Shown: in pieces, positions 40,463-49,414 of the stretch
Layout: each line of letters starts with the position of its first letter
Numbering within the stretch: position 1 is the stretch's first letter
NCBI GenBank assembly: GCA_963614215.1
Contig: CAVECB010000007.1
Coordinates: 1-64,000, forward strand
Source: CAVAWX01 sp963614215
GTDB taxonomy: Bacteria; Actinomycetota; Coriobacteriia; Coriobacteriales; QAMH01
Direction: 5' to 3'
Length of the DNA: 64,000 bases
The notes under the pieces: model-generated
What the model saw: only the letters and a program-made list of their open reading frames with translations
What the model was told of the DNA's origin: nothing
Database searches by the model: none
Position numbers and translations under genes: made by a program

Positions 40463-42112
40463 CTACCAGCTCCACATGTCCACGTTGTTCACCAGCGACC
40501 AGCCGTGCCCGTGCGGATGCGGCTTCTGCTCGGCCACGTCGAGGCCGTCGCGCTTGAAGTAGAGGTGCTCGACGTTGGCAAGCCACACCCACGACGCGCC
40601 CCCCTGCGGCGCCGGACCGGTGCTGCCGTCCCATTGCGCAAGCTTCCACTCCTCGAAGGAATCGGCCACCTCGGGCTTGGCGAGCGCCGCGTCTAGGTGC
40701 GCGTCCACAGCAGCGTCCGTATAGCACGCGTAGTTGCCCTCGCTTTTCCCGTAGGTCAAATCGTAGAGCTGCACGGGGCTGTTCGCGCCCCAGCCCCACA
40801 CGATGGGGTCGCTGTACTGGTGCGCGTAGAGACCAGCCGCGTCCGTACTCCACGACGAGCCGGACACCTGGACCTCGACGCCGAACTCGCGCATCTGATT
40901 GGCAAACTCGTTGGCCATGGCCTGGCGCGACGAGTCGCTTGCGGGATACATCAGGGTGAATGCCGCGCGCTGCTCGCCGAGCGCCCACACGCCGTCGCCG
41001 CCCTTCGCCCAACCCGCGTCCGCAAGCAGGCGCGCCGCCGCGTCCACGTCGGTGTCCACCTTCATCCCCTCGCTTGCCCAGGCAAGGCCGTCGCACACGC
41101 TCCAGGCAACCGTCCCGTAGCCGTTTAGGGTGTTTTGCACGAGGCGCTCGCGGTCAAGCGCGAGGTTGATGGCGCGGCGTAGCTCCAGATGGCAGGTCGC
41201 GTCGTTGCCCGCCGCGTACTCCACGCCGCCGCTTTTACGCGTGGCGCCGGACGCGACACAGGGCAGCGAGATGCCGCGGCTGTCCACCGTCGAGCAGCGC
41301 AGCAGCTCGAATCCGGACGGGCAACTGGCCGCGAAATCCGGCGCCGTGTAGGCGATGTCCACGCTGCCCGACTGCGCGGCGGCAAGCGATGCCTCCTCGC
41401 CCATGAACAAGACGGTCACGCGCTGCATCTTGGGCGCGGCGCCGTAGTAGTCGGGGTTGGCCACGAGCACGGCCTGCTGCCCCTTGTCCCAGCGCTCCAG
41501 CTTGTAGCGCCCCGACCCGATAGGGTTTTGCCCGTAGGTGGCGGCATCGTAGGCATGCTCGGGCACGATGCCGACGACGGCCAGCGTGTAGAGCAGCGCG
41601 TTGAAGGGCTTGTTCAAGCGCAGCTCGAGGCGGGTGTCGCTCGTCGCGGCGGCCTCGTCGAGATAGGACAGGTCGAGCTGGGCGCCCGCAAAGTTCTTGA
41701 TGCCGTTTAAGGTGAAGGCAGCGTCATGTGCCGTCAGACGCTGCCCGTCGGTGAAAAATGCGTCCTCGCGCAGGTCGAATGTCCACAACAGCCCATCATC
41801 GCTGCACGCGTAATTTGTCGCGAGGTCTTTCACGAAGTTCAGCTGCGTGTCGGTGGCCACGAGCGTGGATTGGATGAGAGGCTCGTGCACGTGCTCGCCG
41901 CAGCCCCAGGCGTAGAAGGGATCGAAGCCGGCCGACGGCTCGCTTTCGGCGCTCATCGAGACAACGACGTCCGTGCGCCCCGCATTGTCGCCACTGCCCG
42001 TACCCGAGCCTGCGTCCGAGCCGCCCGTGCACGCGGACAGACCCGTGCCCGCCGCCGCCGACATGGCGCCTAGCGCCGCTGCCTTCATGAATTCCCTGCG
42101 TGAAAAGCTCAT
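40463..42112 (-). CDS. Family 5 solute-binding lipoprotein (peptide/nickel type), Tat signal
   Basis: 549 aa. The signal has a twin-arginine motif (SRREFMK) and lipobox LSAC (about residue 28), so it is probably exported folded and lipidated. The binding domain has the SBP5 features GLLWTFDLREDAFFTDGQRLTAHD, NPIGSGRYKLERW and INLALDRERLVQNTL. CGEHVHEPL near residue 70 contains Cys and two His, a possible metal contact. Substrate could be peptides, nickel-ligand complexes or another solute. It is the first gene of the five-gene importer. Confidence 0.9.
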   Translation of the reverse strand: MSFSRREFMKAAALGAMSAAAGTGLSACTGGSDAGSGTGSGDNAGRTDVVVSMSAESEPSAGFDPFYAWGCGEHVHEPLIQSTLVATDTQLNFVKDLATNYACSDDGLLWTFDLREDAFFTDGQRLTAHDAAFTLNGIKNFAGAQLDLSYLDEAAATSDTRLELRLNKPFNALLYTLAVVGIVPEHAYDAATYGQNPIGSGRYKLERWDKGQQAVLVANPDYYGAAPKMQRVTVLFMGEEASLAAAQSGSVDIAYTAPDFAASCPSGFELLRCSTVDSRGISLPCVASGATRKSGGVEYAAGNDATCHLELRRAINLALDRERLVQNTLNGYGTVAWSVCDGLAWASEGMKVDTDVDAAARLLADAGWAKGGDGVWALGEQRAAFTLMYPASDSSRQAMANEFANQMREFGVEVQVSGSSWSTDAAGLYAHQYSDPIVWGWGANSPVQLYDLTYGKSEGNYACYTDAAVDAHLDAALAKPEVADSFEEWKLAQWDGSTGPAPQGGASWVWLANVEHLYFKRDGLDVAEQKPHPHGHGWSLVNNVDMWSW

Positions 42113-42227
42113 GTGCCCTCTTTCTCCTGCTCTCGTGGGGGCATCGCCCGTATGGCTCGGCGCACGCGGTGCCAAGATCTGCGCCGGCGCAAGCCCCAAA
42201 ACGCGCATCAGGCCGCACCGCTTTGTC

Positions 42228-43199
42228 CTACTGCGTCGTCTGCGTCGCCTGCGCCGATTCTGTCGCGGACGCGTCTTGTGCCTTCGTCGCGTCGCCTGTC
42301 TGCGCCTTCAAATCGTCGAGCCCGTGGTACTCGGGGTCGTTCGCGTTGTTCATCTGGATGTGCGTGTGGTTGCCGTTGTCGCCTTCAGCAGTGTAGGCCT
42401 TCAGCTGCATGCTCTCGCCGATGTAGGCGTAGACGTCGCGTATGCGCGCGATGGGCGTCTCGCCTGCCACGACGGCATCGCCTGCCTTCACCTGCGCGTC
42501 GGTCAGGTGGATGAGCACGCAATCTAGGTCGCTGCGCCCGCTTGGGCGTATGTGCACCTGGATGTCGGGGTATTCGCCGTAGAGCTGGTACTCCTTCACC
42601 AGCACCACCTCGCCCGAGACCGGCGCGTACACCGTCGCGCCCACAGGCCCTCCGCAATCGATGGCGCTCATCTGCGGCCCTGCGCTATTCGAGCGGTAGG
42701 TACGGATGAACTCGCCCGTCATCCAGTTGTCGCCGGTCGGCTGCTCTGAGGCTTTACGTTTCGTGCCGTGCGCGGCCATCACATCCACGTTGGTCGCCTC
42801 GGTCAGCTGCGTGGTCATGGGCAGCGCGTAGGTGTAGCTCGCGTTGTGCATGAGCACCTCGGTTAAATCCTCCATGGCGACGGCGGAGTGCATCTTCACC
42901 CCGTCGGCCTCGGCCATGATGGGGGTGGGCAGGGCGTGCTTTTCGCCGGATGCGGAGATGCCCGAGACGATGTCGGTGCCGTCCGCGCCCGAACCACCCG
43001 CCGAGCCGCCAGAGCCGGGGCGCAGCGCGAGGCAGACGGCGACGATGACGACCGCGACGACTATGCCGGCAAACGCAAGCGCCTTCTTCTTGCCGGCTTC
43101 GCGGCGGCGGCGCTGTTCGCTGTAGCGCAGGCGCGAGGTATACGAGCCCGCTCTTTCGCGGCCGCCCGATGCCGTATTGCGTGTGCCGCGCGCATCCAT
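42228..43199 (-). CDS. Membrane-anchored M23-like (LytM-fold) protein, probably inactive
   Basis: 323 aa. An Arg/Lys-rich cytoplasmic head, one membrane helix (about 40-60) and an extracellular part are seen. The M23 fold is suggested by AIDCGGPVGATVYAPVSGEVV and the late HTHIQMN (H-x-H). The first metal-ligand His (HxxxD in active enzymes) is replaced: MSAIDC. Metallopeptidase activity is therefore doubtful; such degenerate LytM proteins often bind and activate wall hydrolases. It starts 9 bp after the aquaporin stop and may share its transcript. Confidence 0.7.
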   Translation of the reverse strand: MDARGTRNTASGGRERAGSYTSRLRYSEQRRRREAGKKKALAFAGIVVAVVIVAVCLALRPGSGGSAGGSGADGTDIVSGISASGEKHALPTPIMAEADGVKMHSAVAMEDLTEVLMHNASYTYALPMTTQLTEATNVDVMAAHGTKRKASEQPTGDNWMTGEFIRTYRSNSAGPQMSAIDCGGPVGATVYAPVSGEVVLVKEYQLYGEYPDIQVHIRPSGRSDLDCVLIHLTDAQVKAGDAVVAGETPIARIRDVYAYIGESMQLKAYTAEGDNGNHTHIQMNNANDPEYHGLDDLKAQTGDATKAQDASATESAQATQTTQ

Positions 43200-43208
43200 A
43201 CAGATGCT

Positions 43209-43928
43209 TTAAGCCGCCTTCTTTTTGTTTGCGCGCACCAGCGCGTAGATGCCGGCGGCGGCCGCGGCGCCCACGAGCGGGGCCACGATGAAGACCCACA
43301 CCTGCGAAAGCGCCGTCATATCGCCTGTGAAAGCCATCACGAGCGCCGGGCCGAAGCTGCGGGCGGGGTTCACGGACGTGCCCGTCAGGGGGATGCCCAT
43401 GATGTGCACGAAGGTGAGGGTGAGGCCGATGATGATGCCGGCAAACGGCGCGGTCTTCTTGTAGTCGGTCGAGCCGAGCACGGATAGCACGAACACGCAA
43501 GTAAGGATGACCTCGACGATTACGGCGCCGATCATGGTCACGCCCACCGACGAGGCGGCGTCGTAGCCGTTGCAGCCCAGCCCGGTGTTGGACACGTCGG
43601 ACAGCATCACGCACTGGTCGATGATGGCCATCAGCACGAGCGCGGCCAGAATGCCGCCGATGAACTGCGAAATCCAGTATCCGATGAGGTCTTTTACCGA
43701 GAGGCGCTTGTCGAGGAAGAGGCCGAAGCTCACGGCGGGATTGATGTGGCAGCCCGAGGTGTTGCCGATGACGAAGGCCATCGCGATGATGGACAGGCCG
43801 AAGGCAAGCGCGATGCCGAGCGTGCCCAGCGCCGTGCCCGCGATCGCCGCAGACCCGCAGCCGAACAAAGTCAGCACAAAGGTGCCGAAGCACTCCGCCA
43901 CGTACTTTTTCCAAGAAGCGACTTCCAT
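43209..43928 (-). CDS. Aquaporin (MIP family, AqpZ-like)
   Basis: 239 aa, six membrane helices and two half-helices with NPA motifs: GCHINPAVSFGLF and GTSVNPARSFGPA. The His in FVHIMGIPLTGTSVNPAR matches the aromatic/Arg filter His of water-selective AqpZ rather than the Gly of glycerol facilitators. Water permeation is therefore the more likely function. The next gene downstream, 9 bp away, is the M23-like protein. Confidence 0.92.
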   Translation of the reverse strand: MEVASWKKYVAECFGTFVLTLFGCGSAAIAGTALGTLGIALAFGLSIIAMAFVIGNTSGCHINPAVSFGLFLDKRLSVKDLIGYWISQFIGGILAALVLMAIIDQCVMLSDVSNTGLGCNGYDAASSVGVTMIGAVIVEVILTCVFVLSVLGSTDYKKTAPFAGIIIGLTLTFVHIMGIPLTGTSVNPARSFGPALVMAFTGDMTALSQVWVFIVAPLVGAAAAAGIYALVRANKKKAA

Positions 43929-44070
43929 GAGCTCTCCTTTTCCTTAAAGCCCCTCTTTCCCGTGCGGAAAAAGGCGTCCTTTTGGTCGAGGCGATTTTAG
44001 CGTTTTGCCCCCGCGCATGCACGCTGCGCGGCGCATGTATTCGCGCGGGCGGCGCCACGGCAAGGCCATC

Positions 44071-45555
44071 CTATTCGGGGTCGTCGGCAAACTCCCGCGC
44101 GAACAGCTCGTCAAGCGTCGCATCTCCCGGCCCTAGCGGCTCGAACTCGAAGGCGACGCCGCGTATGCGCACCTCATCGCCTGCCTGCGCCCCGGCTTCC
44201 TCCAACGCGCGCTCCACGCCGGCCCGCTCCAGGCGCCGTTGCAAAAAGGCGACGGCCTCCTCGTTGTCCCACTCCGTCTGTATGACCATGCGCTCGACGT
44301 TCGTGCCGGACACGCGCCAGGCGTGCGCCTCCTCGCGCGCGATGGAGATGCTGCGCTCGCGCTGCTGGCGCGCGTGCTCCCACACCTTCTCGAAGCCGCC
44401 GTGCAAGGCGCCGGCACCGTCTGCCCCCCGCGCGACGCCGCCCGCGCCTCCGTCCGCGTTCGCGCCCGCCTCAACATCTGCCGCGCGCACCTGAAACACC
44501 CGCTCGGCCGTCGCGCGGATGAAGGCGTCGAGACCTTGGCGCGTGGCGGCGGAAACCTCGAAAAACGGGATGGGGTTCGGATTGTCTATCCCCTCGTCTT
44601 CCAGACGCTCGGACAGCTCGCGCGAATCGGCCTTCACCCGCTCGCGCAGCGCCGCCACAGCCTCTTGCGTCCCCGGCATGTCCACCTTGTTGGCCACGAC
44701 GATGCGCGGGCGGGCGGCCAGCTCGGATGCATATTCGGCCAGCTCGGCCTCTATGATCTCGTAGTCGTGCACGGGGTCGCGCCCCTCCAGACCACCGCTC
44801 ACGTCCACCACGTGCACGATCAGCGCGCAGCGCTCCACGTGGCGCAAGAACTCGTGGCCCAGCCCCTTGCCCTGCGCGGCGCCCTCAATCAGCCCCGGCA
44901 CGTCGGCCACCACGAAGCTGCGATCGTCGCCGGCGCGCACCACGCCCAGGTTCGGCACGAGCGTGGTGAAGGGGTAGTCCGCAATCTTTGGCCGTGCCGC
45001 GCTCATGCACGCAATCAGGCTCGACTTGCCCACCGAGGGCATGCCGACCAGCGCCGCGTCGGCCATCAGCTTCATCTCCAGTTCGATCCACACAGGCTCG
45101 GTGGGCTCGCCCAGCTCGGAAAAGGCAGGCGCGCGCCGCGTGGGCGTGACGAAGTGGATGTTGCCGCGCCCCCCATGTCCGCCACCTGCCACCACGACGC
45201 GCTCGCCGTGTGCGGTCAAGTCGGCAATCTCTTCGATGGGTTGCATGTCGTCGTCAAGCAGGCGCACTGTCGTGCCGCACGGCACCCTCAACACGAGGTC
45301 GTCGCCGTCGCGTCCGTGCATGCGCTTGCCCTGGCCGTGCGTGCCGCGCTGCGCTTTGAAGTGATGTTTGTAGCGGTAGTCCACCAGCGAGGAGACGGTC
45401 GCGTCGGCCGCCACCACCACATCGCCACCGCGCCCACCGTCGCCGCCGTCCGGCCCACCTTTGGGCACATGAGCCTCGCGGCGAAACGAGGTGCAGCCCG
45501 CGCCGCCGTCGCCACTTTTCACGCAGATGCGCACCTGGTCGGTGAATTCAGCCAT
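44071..45555 (-). CDS. obgE: GTPase ObgE/CgtA
   Basis: 494 aa. The Gly-rich Obg fold (GDGGAGCTSFRREAHVPKGG, GGDGGRGGDVVVAAD) is followed by the G domain: G1 GMPSVGKSSLI, G3 DVPGLIEGAAQGKG, G4 NKVD. A C-terminal OCT domain (RVSGTNVERMVIQTEWDNEE) is joined by an Ala/Gly-rich linker. Obg acts in 50S assembly and stress signalling. The usual rplU-rpmA genes are not upstream; a glutamate-cysteine ligase-like gene lies 6 bp away instead. Confidence 0.96.
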   Translation of the reverse strand: MAEFTDQVRICVKSGDGGAGCTSFRREAHVPKGGPDGGDGGRGGDVVVAADATVSSLVDYRYKHHFKAQRGTHGQGKRMHGRDGDDLVLRVPCGTTVRLLDDDMQPIEEIADLTAHGERVVVAGGGHGGRGNIHFVTPTRRAPAFSELGEPTEPVWIELEMKLMADAALVGMPSVGKSSLIACMSAARPKIADYPFTTLVPNLGVVRAGDDRSFVVADVPGLIEGAAQGKGLGHEFLRHVERCALIVHVVDVSGGLEGRDPVHDYEIIEAELAEYASELAARPRIVVANKVDMPGTQEAVAALRERVKADSRELSERLEDEGIDNPNPIPFFEVSAATRQGLDAFIRATAERVFQVRAADVEAGANADGGAGGVARGADGAGALHGGFEKVWEHARQQRERSISIAREEAHAWRVSGTNVERMVIQTEWDNEEAVAFLQRRLERAGVERALEEAGAQAGDEVRIRGVAFEFEPLGPGDATLDELFAREFADDPE

Positions 45556-45561
45556 CGCAGC

Positions 45562-46818
45562 TCAAACCCCCCTGAAGTCGCGCAGCGCGTCCAGATAGCC
45601 CAGCTCGGTGCTCAAGCTTTGCGACGCGAGCGAGAACAGGTAGTCAATCCACTCGACCAACCCCCTGCCGTAAACCTGTGCCACGTCGCCGTCTGCCGCC
45701 ACGGACAGCACAGCGTCTTCCACATCGCCCGCCTCGAAGGGGTAGGCGCCGTCTGCGCCCACACCCAGCGCGTCTTCGAGCATGTCGAGGTTGAACTGCC
45801 CGTAAAACAGCCCCTTCAGCAACGCAACATAGCCCATGGCGGGCTCTAGGGGCAGCGCATCGGCGGGACGAACCTCCACATAGCGCTTCAGGCGCGCGTC
45901 CGGCCAAAACATGCTCAGCAAATGCTCGACGTCTGCCTCGTCCATCTGCACGTCCGCATACGCCTCGGCCGCCGGCGTATCGCCCGTGTCGCGCACTTTT
46001 CCGCCGTGTGTGGTGAAAATGGGCGGCGCGGCCAGCATCCAATCGGCGTAGCGCCCGAAGCCAAAATCCTCGTCGAACAGTCCGCCAATGACGCCGCAGC
46101 GCACGGGGTCGACCTCACGCCACAAGGCGAGGTGGCTGATGTGGGAAGTGTTGGGGCGTCCTTCGAAGACGGGGGCGTTGTCGGCAATGCTCGCGAGCAC
46201 GGGTGCCAGCAGCGTGGCCAGGCGCAGTTTGCGCACGGCGTCTGCCTCGTCGGCGAAATCGATAGACACCTGCAGGCTGCACGAGCCGCGCATCATGCGC
46301 TCGGCGTGCATGCCGGGCAGGCGCGAGAAGTACGCGTCCATCAGGCGGTAGCGCTCCTTAGGAATCAGCTCCAGCTCGCCGGCTGTCTGCCCGGGTACGG
46401 GCGTGTAGCCAAAGGTTGCGACGCTATAGCCCGCCGGCCGCACGACCTGCTCCAGGCGGAAGAGGAAGTTGCGGTACTCCTGCTCAATCTCGGCGACATT
46501 GGCAAGCGGCGCGATGCTGACCTCTATCTGGGCGGCGGGCTCGATGGTGATGGCCGCCGCCGGGCGCGCGCAGCCCATGATCTGGCCGTCTGGGGTGCGC
46601 GTGACCTGCGGGTAGAACTCGGAGAGCGCCTCGAGCACATCTTTCACCCCGAGGCGTCCGTGCTTTTCGGTGAAGGGGACGCGCTCGCCGTCCTCGTCGA
46701 GTAAGAAGTGCTCTTGCTCCATGCCAACGGCGCCCATAGCCGCGCCCTTGCAGCCGCCGCGCAGGTAGTCGATGATGGCCTGCCGGTTTTCCCGCCGAAA
46801 ATCCTGCTGGTCGCCCAT
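45562..46818 (-). CDS. Glutamate-cysteine ligase-family protein
   Basis: 418 aa. The core resembles the GCS2/plant-type glutamate-cysteine ligase group: GMEQEHFLLDEDGERVPFTE, ITIEPAAQIEVSIAPL (acidic Mg-ATP/Glu contacts), GSCSLQVSIDFADE and RYVEVRPADALP. It would form gamma-glutamylcysteine from Glu and Cys. No glutathione synthetase, EgtB-EgtD or mycothiol genes are in the window, so the thiol made is unknown. ATG 46818 is chosen where the conserved part begins. It ends 6 bp before obgE, which suggests one transcript. Confidence 0.8.
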   Translation of the reverse strand: MGDQQDFRRENRQAIIDYLRGGCKGAAMGAVGMEQEHFLLDEDGERVPFTEKHGRLGVKDVLEALSEFYPQVTRTPDGQIMGCARPAAAITIEPAAQIEVSIAPLANVAEIEQEYRNFLFRLEQVVRPAGYSVATFGYTPVPGQTAGELELIPKERYRLMDAYFSRLPGMHAERMMRGSCSLQVSIDFADEADAVRKLRLATLLAPVLASIADNAPVFEGRPNTSHISHLALWREVDPVRCGVIGGLFDEDFGFGRYADWMLAAPPIFTTHGGKVRDTGDTPAAEAYADVQMDEADVEHLLSMFWPDARLKRYVEVRPADALPLEPAMGYVALLKGLFYGQFNLDMLEDALGVGADGAYPFEAGDVEDAVLSVAADGDVAQVYGRGLVEWIDYLFSLASQSLSTELGYLDALRDFRGV

Positions 46819-47150
46819 GATGCCCCTTTTCCGTGTGTCGTCGTGCGCCGGTGCGTGGCGCGCAGCGCAGGCTCCGTGCTTCAGCTGCCCGGGTGCGCGG
46901 TGCATGCGGCTTTTCGCGCACCGCATCCGCGTCCCGCATGTTTGCATCCGCATTCTAGTGGACGTGACGATACACCGCCGCCCGCGCACAGGCATACGAC
47001 GCATGCCCGGCGGTCAACAAGGCGTAAAAGAGAGAGGCCCGCCGGATGGAGAAGGCGCCAATGTACGCGCCCCTTCACCCGACGGGCTATGGGAGGAAAA
47101 GAGTCGGCTTTTGCGCGCCGCGTGTGAAAACGGCGCGCGCGGCCGCGGGT
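46819..47150. other. 332-bp gap without a gene; one GC stem near hsp20
   Basis: No supported coding region is seen between the glutamate-cysteine ligase-like gene and hsp20. GCGCGCCG (47113-47120) and CGGCGCGC (47131-47138) form a perfect 8-bp stem 12 bp beyond the hsp20 stop. No T-run follows, so it is at most a weak terminator. The promoter for the ligase gene presumably lies here but no clear boxes were found. Confidence 0.5.
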
Positions 47151-47591
47151 TTACTGAATCGAGATCTGGTGCTTCTTGGGCACGAGCTCTTCTTTCTTGG
47201 GCATGTCCAGGGTCAAAACGCCGTCCTCGTAGGAGGCCGCGATCTTTTCCGGGTCAATCGCGCTGATGTCGAACTGACGCGAGTAGCTGCCGTAGCTGCG
47301 CTCGCGGCGGATGTAGCCGCTCGCCTCGTCGCCGTCTGCCGCCTCGCTTTTACGCTCGGCCGAAATCGTCAGGACGTCGCCGTCCACATCAAGCTTGATG
47401 TCGTCTTTCTTAAATCCCGGCAGGTCGGCCTGGAGCGTGTACTTGTTGCCCTCGGCGTCTTCTTTGATGTCGGTGCGAAACAGCCCGACGCCTTTCGTCT
47501 CGTAGCTGGCAAACGGGGTGCCGAACAGGTGCTTCTCGAACTCGTCGATTGCGCGGAAGGGATTTGCGTAGGTCATGATATCGCGTGCCAT
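47151..47591 (-). CDS. Small heat-shock protein (Hsp20/alpha-crystallin family)
   Basis: 146 aa chaperone that holds unfolding proteins. The alpha-crystallin domain runs from about residue 38 (FRTDIKEDAEGNKYTLQADL) through GSYSRQFDISAIDPEKIAAS and the characteristic YEDGVLTLDMPKKE. The N-terminal arm is short. ATG 47591 is chosen because AAGGAG lies 9 nt upstream; an ATG 9 nt earlier touches the ribosome site. No CIRCE or HAIR element is evident upstream. Confidence 0.93.
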   Translation of the reverse strand: MARDIMTYANPFRAIDEFEKHLFGTPFASYETKGVGLFRTDIKEDAEGNKYTLQADLPGFKKDDIKLDVDGDVLTISAERKSEAADGDEASGYIRRERSYGSYSRQFDISAIDPEKIAASYEDGVLTLDMPKKEELVPKKHQISIQ

Positions 47592-47870
47592 CTCAACCAT
47601 CTCCTTTTTCTACTAGGTCGCCGCCGAGACGGCGGCCCGCTTTCTTTGAACACCACGTAGTATAGGCAGGGTTGAGTGGCATGTGGGTATCGCATTTGCG
47701 TCCGTTTGGTGACGATTATTACAGCGCGGTGACGGCAGGTAATCTATCAACGGCCGACTAAGATTTACCAGCGCGATTCAACACGGCCTCGCAGCACACG
47801 CCGAGCATCGGCTTCACCTACAGCGCACCTGCACCCGCCGCGCCCGCGCCCCGCCGCGTATCAAACACGT

Positions 47871-48917
47871 TCATCTGCCGCTTTCGCCCAGCAACTCCTC
47901 GCCTGCGGCCGTGCGCCCCTCGCTGCGCGGCGCAATCTCGTCGAGCGCGTAGGCCAGATCGAGCGGCAGGCGGTCTTGAAAGGCCAGCTGCTCGCCGGTG
48001 ATGGGATGCTCGAAGGCCAAACGCCACGAATGCAAAAACTGACGGGTCAAACCCAGCTCGGCGCGTTCTGCCGCGTCGCGGTTGCGCGCCTTGGCACATG
48101 CCGCGCGCCCGTAAAGCGGATCGCCCACCACGGGGTGTTTGATGTAGCCCATATGCACGCGAATCTGGTGCGTGCGCCCGGTGAAAAGATGGCATTCGAC
48201 CAGCGTATAGCCATCGTCGGCGCGCCCGGGCTCGAAGCGCTCCAGCACGGTGAAGGTGGTGATTGCGCCCTTGGAGCCGGCCCCGTCCGAGACCGTCATG
48301 CGCGTGCGGTCGGTGACGTGACGGGCAAGCGGCGCGTCCACCTTCGCGGTGTCCGGTGCGATGCGCCCGTGGACGAGCGCGAGATAGCGGCGGTCGATGA
48401 CGCGGCGCCGTATGCCGTCTTGGAGCCGTGCGGCGGCCATGTCGGTCTTGCCCGCAAGCATCAGCCCGCTTGTGTCGCGGTCGAGTCTGTGCACGATGCC
48501 GGGGCGGTCCTCGCCTTGCACGTGCCCCAGGTGGTCCACGCCGCAATGCGCGACCAGCGCGTTTGCCAGGGTGTCGCCGTAGTGCCCGCGCGCGGGGTGG
48601 ACCACAAGGCCCGCCTGCTTGGACAGCACAATCAGGTACTCGTCTTCAAAACGTATGTCCAGCTTGATGTGGTAGGCCGGTTCCAGCAGATGCGGCGTGC
48701 CTGAACGCGGCGGCACCTCTATGGCCAACTCGTCGCCGGCCACGACGATGCGTTTTTTCGCCGTGGCCTGCCCGTTCACCACGATGTGCCCGGATTCTAT
48801 GAGGCGCACGGCGGCCGAGCGCGAGGCGATGCCCTCGATGCCCAGCTCCGCCACGAGCGCGTCCAGGCGCATCCCCTGCTCGTCGGCGCTCACCACATGC
48901 TTGTGGCGCTCGTTCAT
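47871..48917 (-). CDS. rluD: 23S rRNA pseudouridine synthase, RluD family
   Basis: 348 aa. The N-terminal S4-like RNA-binding domain (MRLDALVAELGIEGIASRSAA) precedes the catalytic domain with HRLDRDTSGLMLAGKT (catalytic Asp) and ECHLFTGRTHQIRVHM. RluD modifies helix 69 of 23S rRNA. The start overlaps the lspA stop (ATGA), the common lspA-rluD pair. Which uridines are modified cannot be read from sequence. Confidence 0.93.
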   Translation of the reverse strand: MNERHKHVVSADEQGMRLDALVAELGIEGIASRSAAVRLIESGHIVVNGQATAKKRIVVAGDELAIEVPPRSGTPHLLEPAYHIKLDIRFEDEYLIVLSKQAGLVVHPARGHYGDTLANALVAHCGVDHLGHVQGEDRPGIVHRLDRDTSGLMLAGKTDMAAARLQDGIRRRVIDRRYLALVHGRIAPDTAKVDAPLARHVTDRTRMTVSDGAGSKGAITTFTVLERFEPGRADDGYTLVECHLFTGRTHQIRVHMGYIKHPVVGDPLYGRAACAKARNRDAAERAELGLTRQFLHSWRLAFEHPITGEQLAFQDRLPLDLAYALDEIAPRSEGRTAAGEELLGESGR

Positions 48918-49414
48918 GAGTCGCCGCGCCCCTCGTCTGTAAGCTCGCGCCCGCTGAAGAAAAATCCCCACACTAAAAGCAGCACGACGCCCACCGTGAT
49001 GCAGATGTCGGCGATGTTGAACACGGGAAAATCGACAAACGAGAACTCGATGAAGTCGATGACGTAGCCCAGCGCGACGCGGTCGATGAAATTGCCGATG
49101 CCGCCGCCCACGAGCAAGGCCAGCGCCACGACCGACAGCGGCGAGCGGCATTTGCCCGCGCAAATCCACGCAAGCGCCGCCGCCACGATGACGACGGTGA
49201 CGATGACGAAGACCCAGGTGGCGTCCGCACCAATGCCGAAAGCCGCGCCCGTGTTGTGGACGAGAGTGAAGTCGAGCGGGCCGGCGTCGATCGCCAAGGC
49301 GCCGCCGTCTTCGGGCGTCAAGGCGGCGACCGCCCCCATCTTGGCCAAGGCATCAAGCGCGACCACGACGGCGGCAATCGCCGTAAACAGTATGAGCGCG
49401 CCTTTACGCGTCAA
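48914..49414 (-). CDS. lspA: Lipoprotein signal peptidase II (LspA)
   Basis: 166 aa with four membrane helices. It cleaves prolipoproteins at the lipobox. The catalytic Asp pair is in GNFIDRVALGYVIDF and FNIADICITVG; the VHNTGAAFGI motif is present. No ATG is available: TTG 49414 gives the family's usual length and overlaps the ileS 3' end by 11 nt, with GAGG just before it. It serves the several lipobox-bearing binding proteins encoded in the window. Confidence 0.93.
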   Translation of the reverse strand: MTRKGALILFTAIAAVVVALDALAKMGAVAALTPEDGGALAIDAGPLDFTLVHNTGAAFGIGADATWVFVIVTVVIVAAALAWICAGKCRSPLSVVALALLVGGGIGNFIDRVALGYVIDFIEFSFVDFPVFNIADICITVGVVLLLVWGFFFSGRELTDEGRGDS

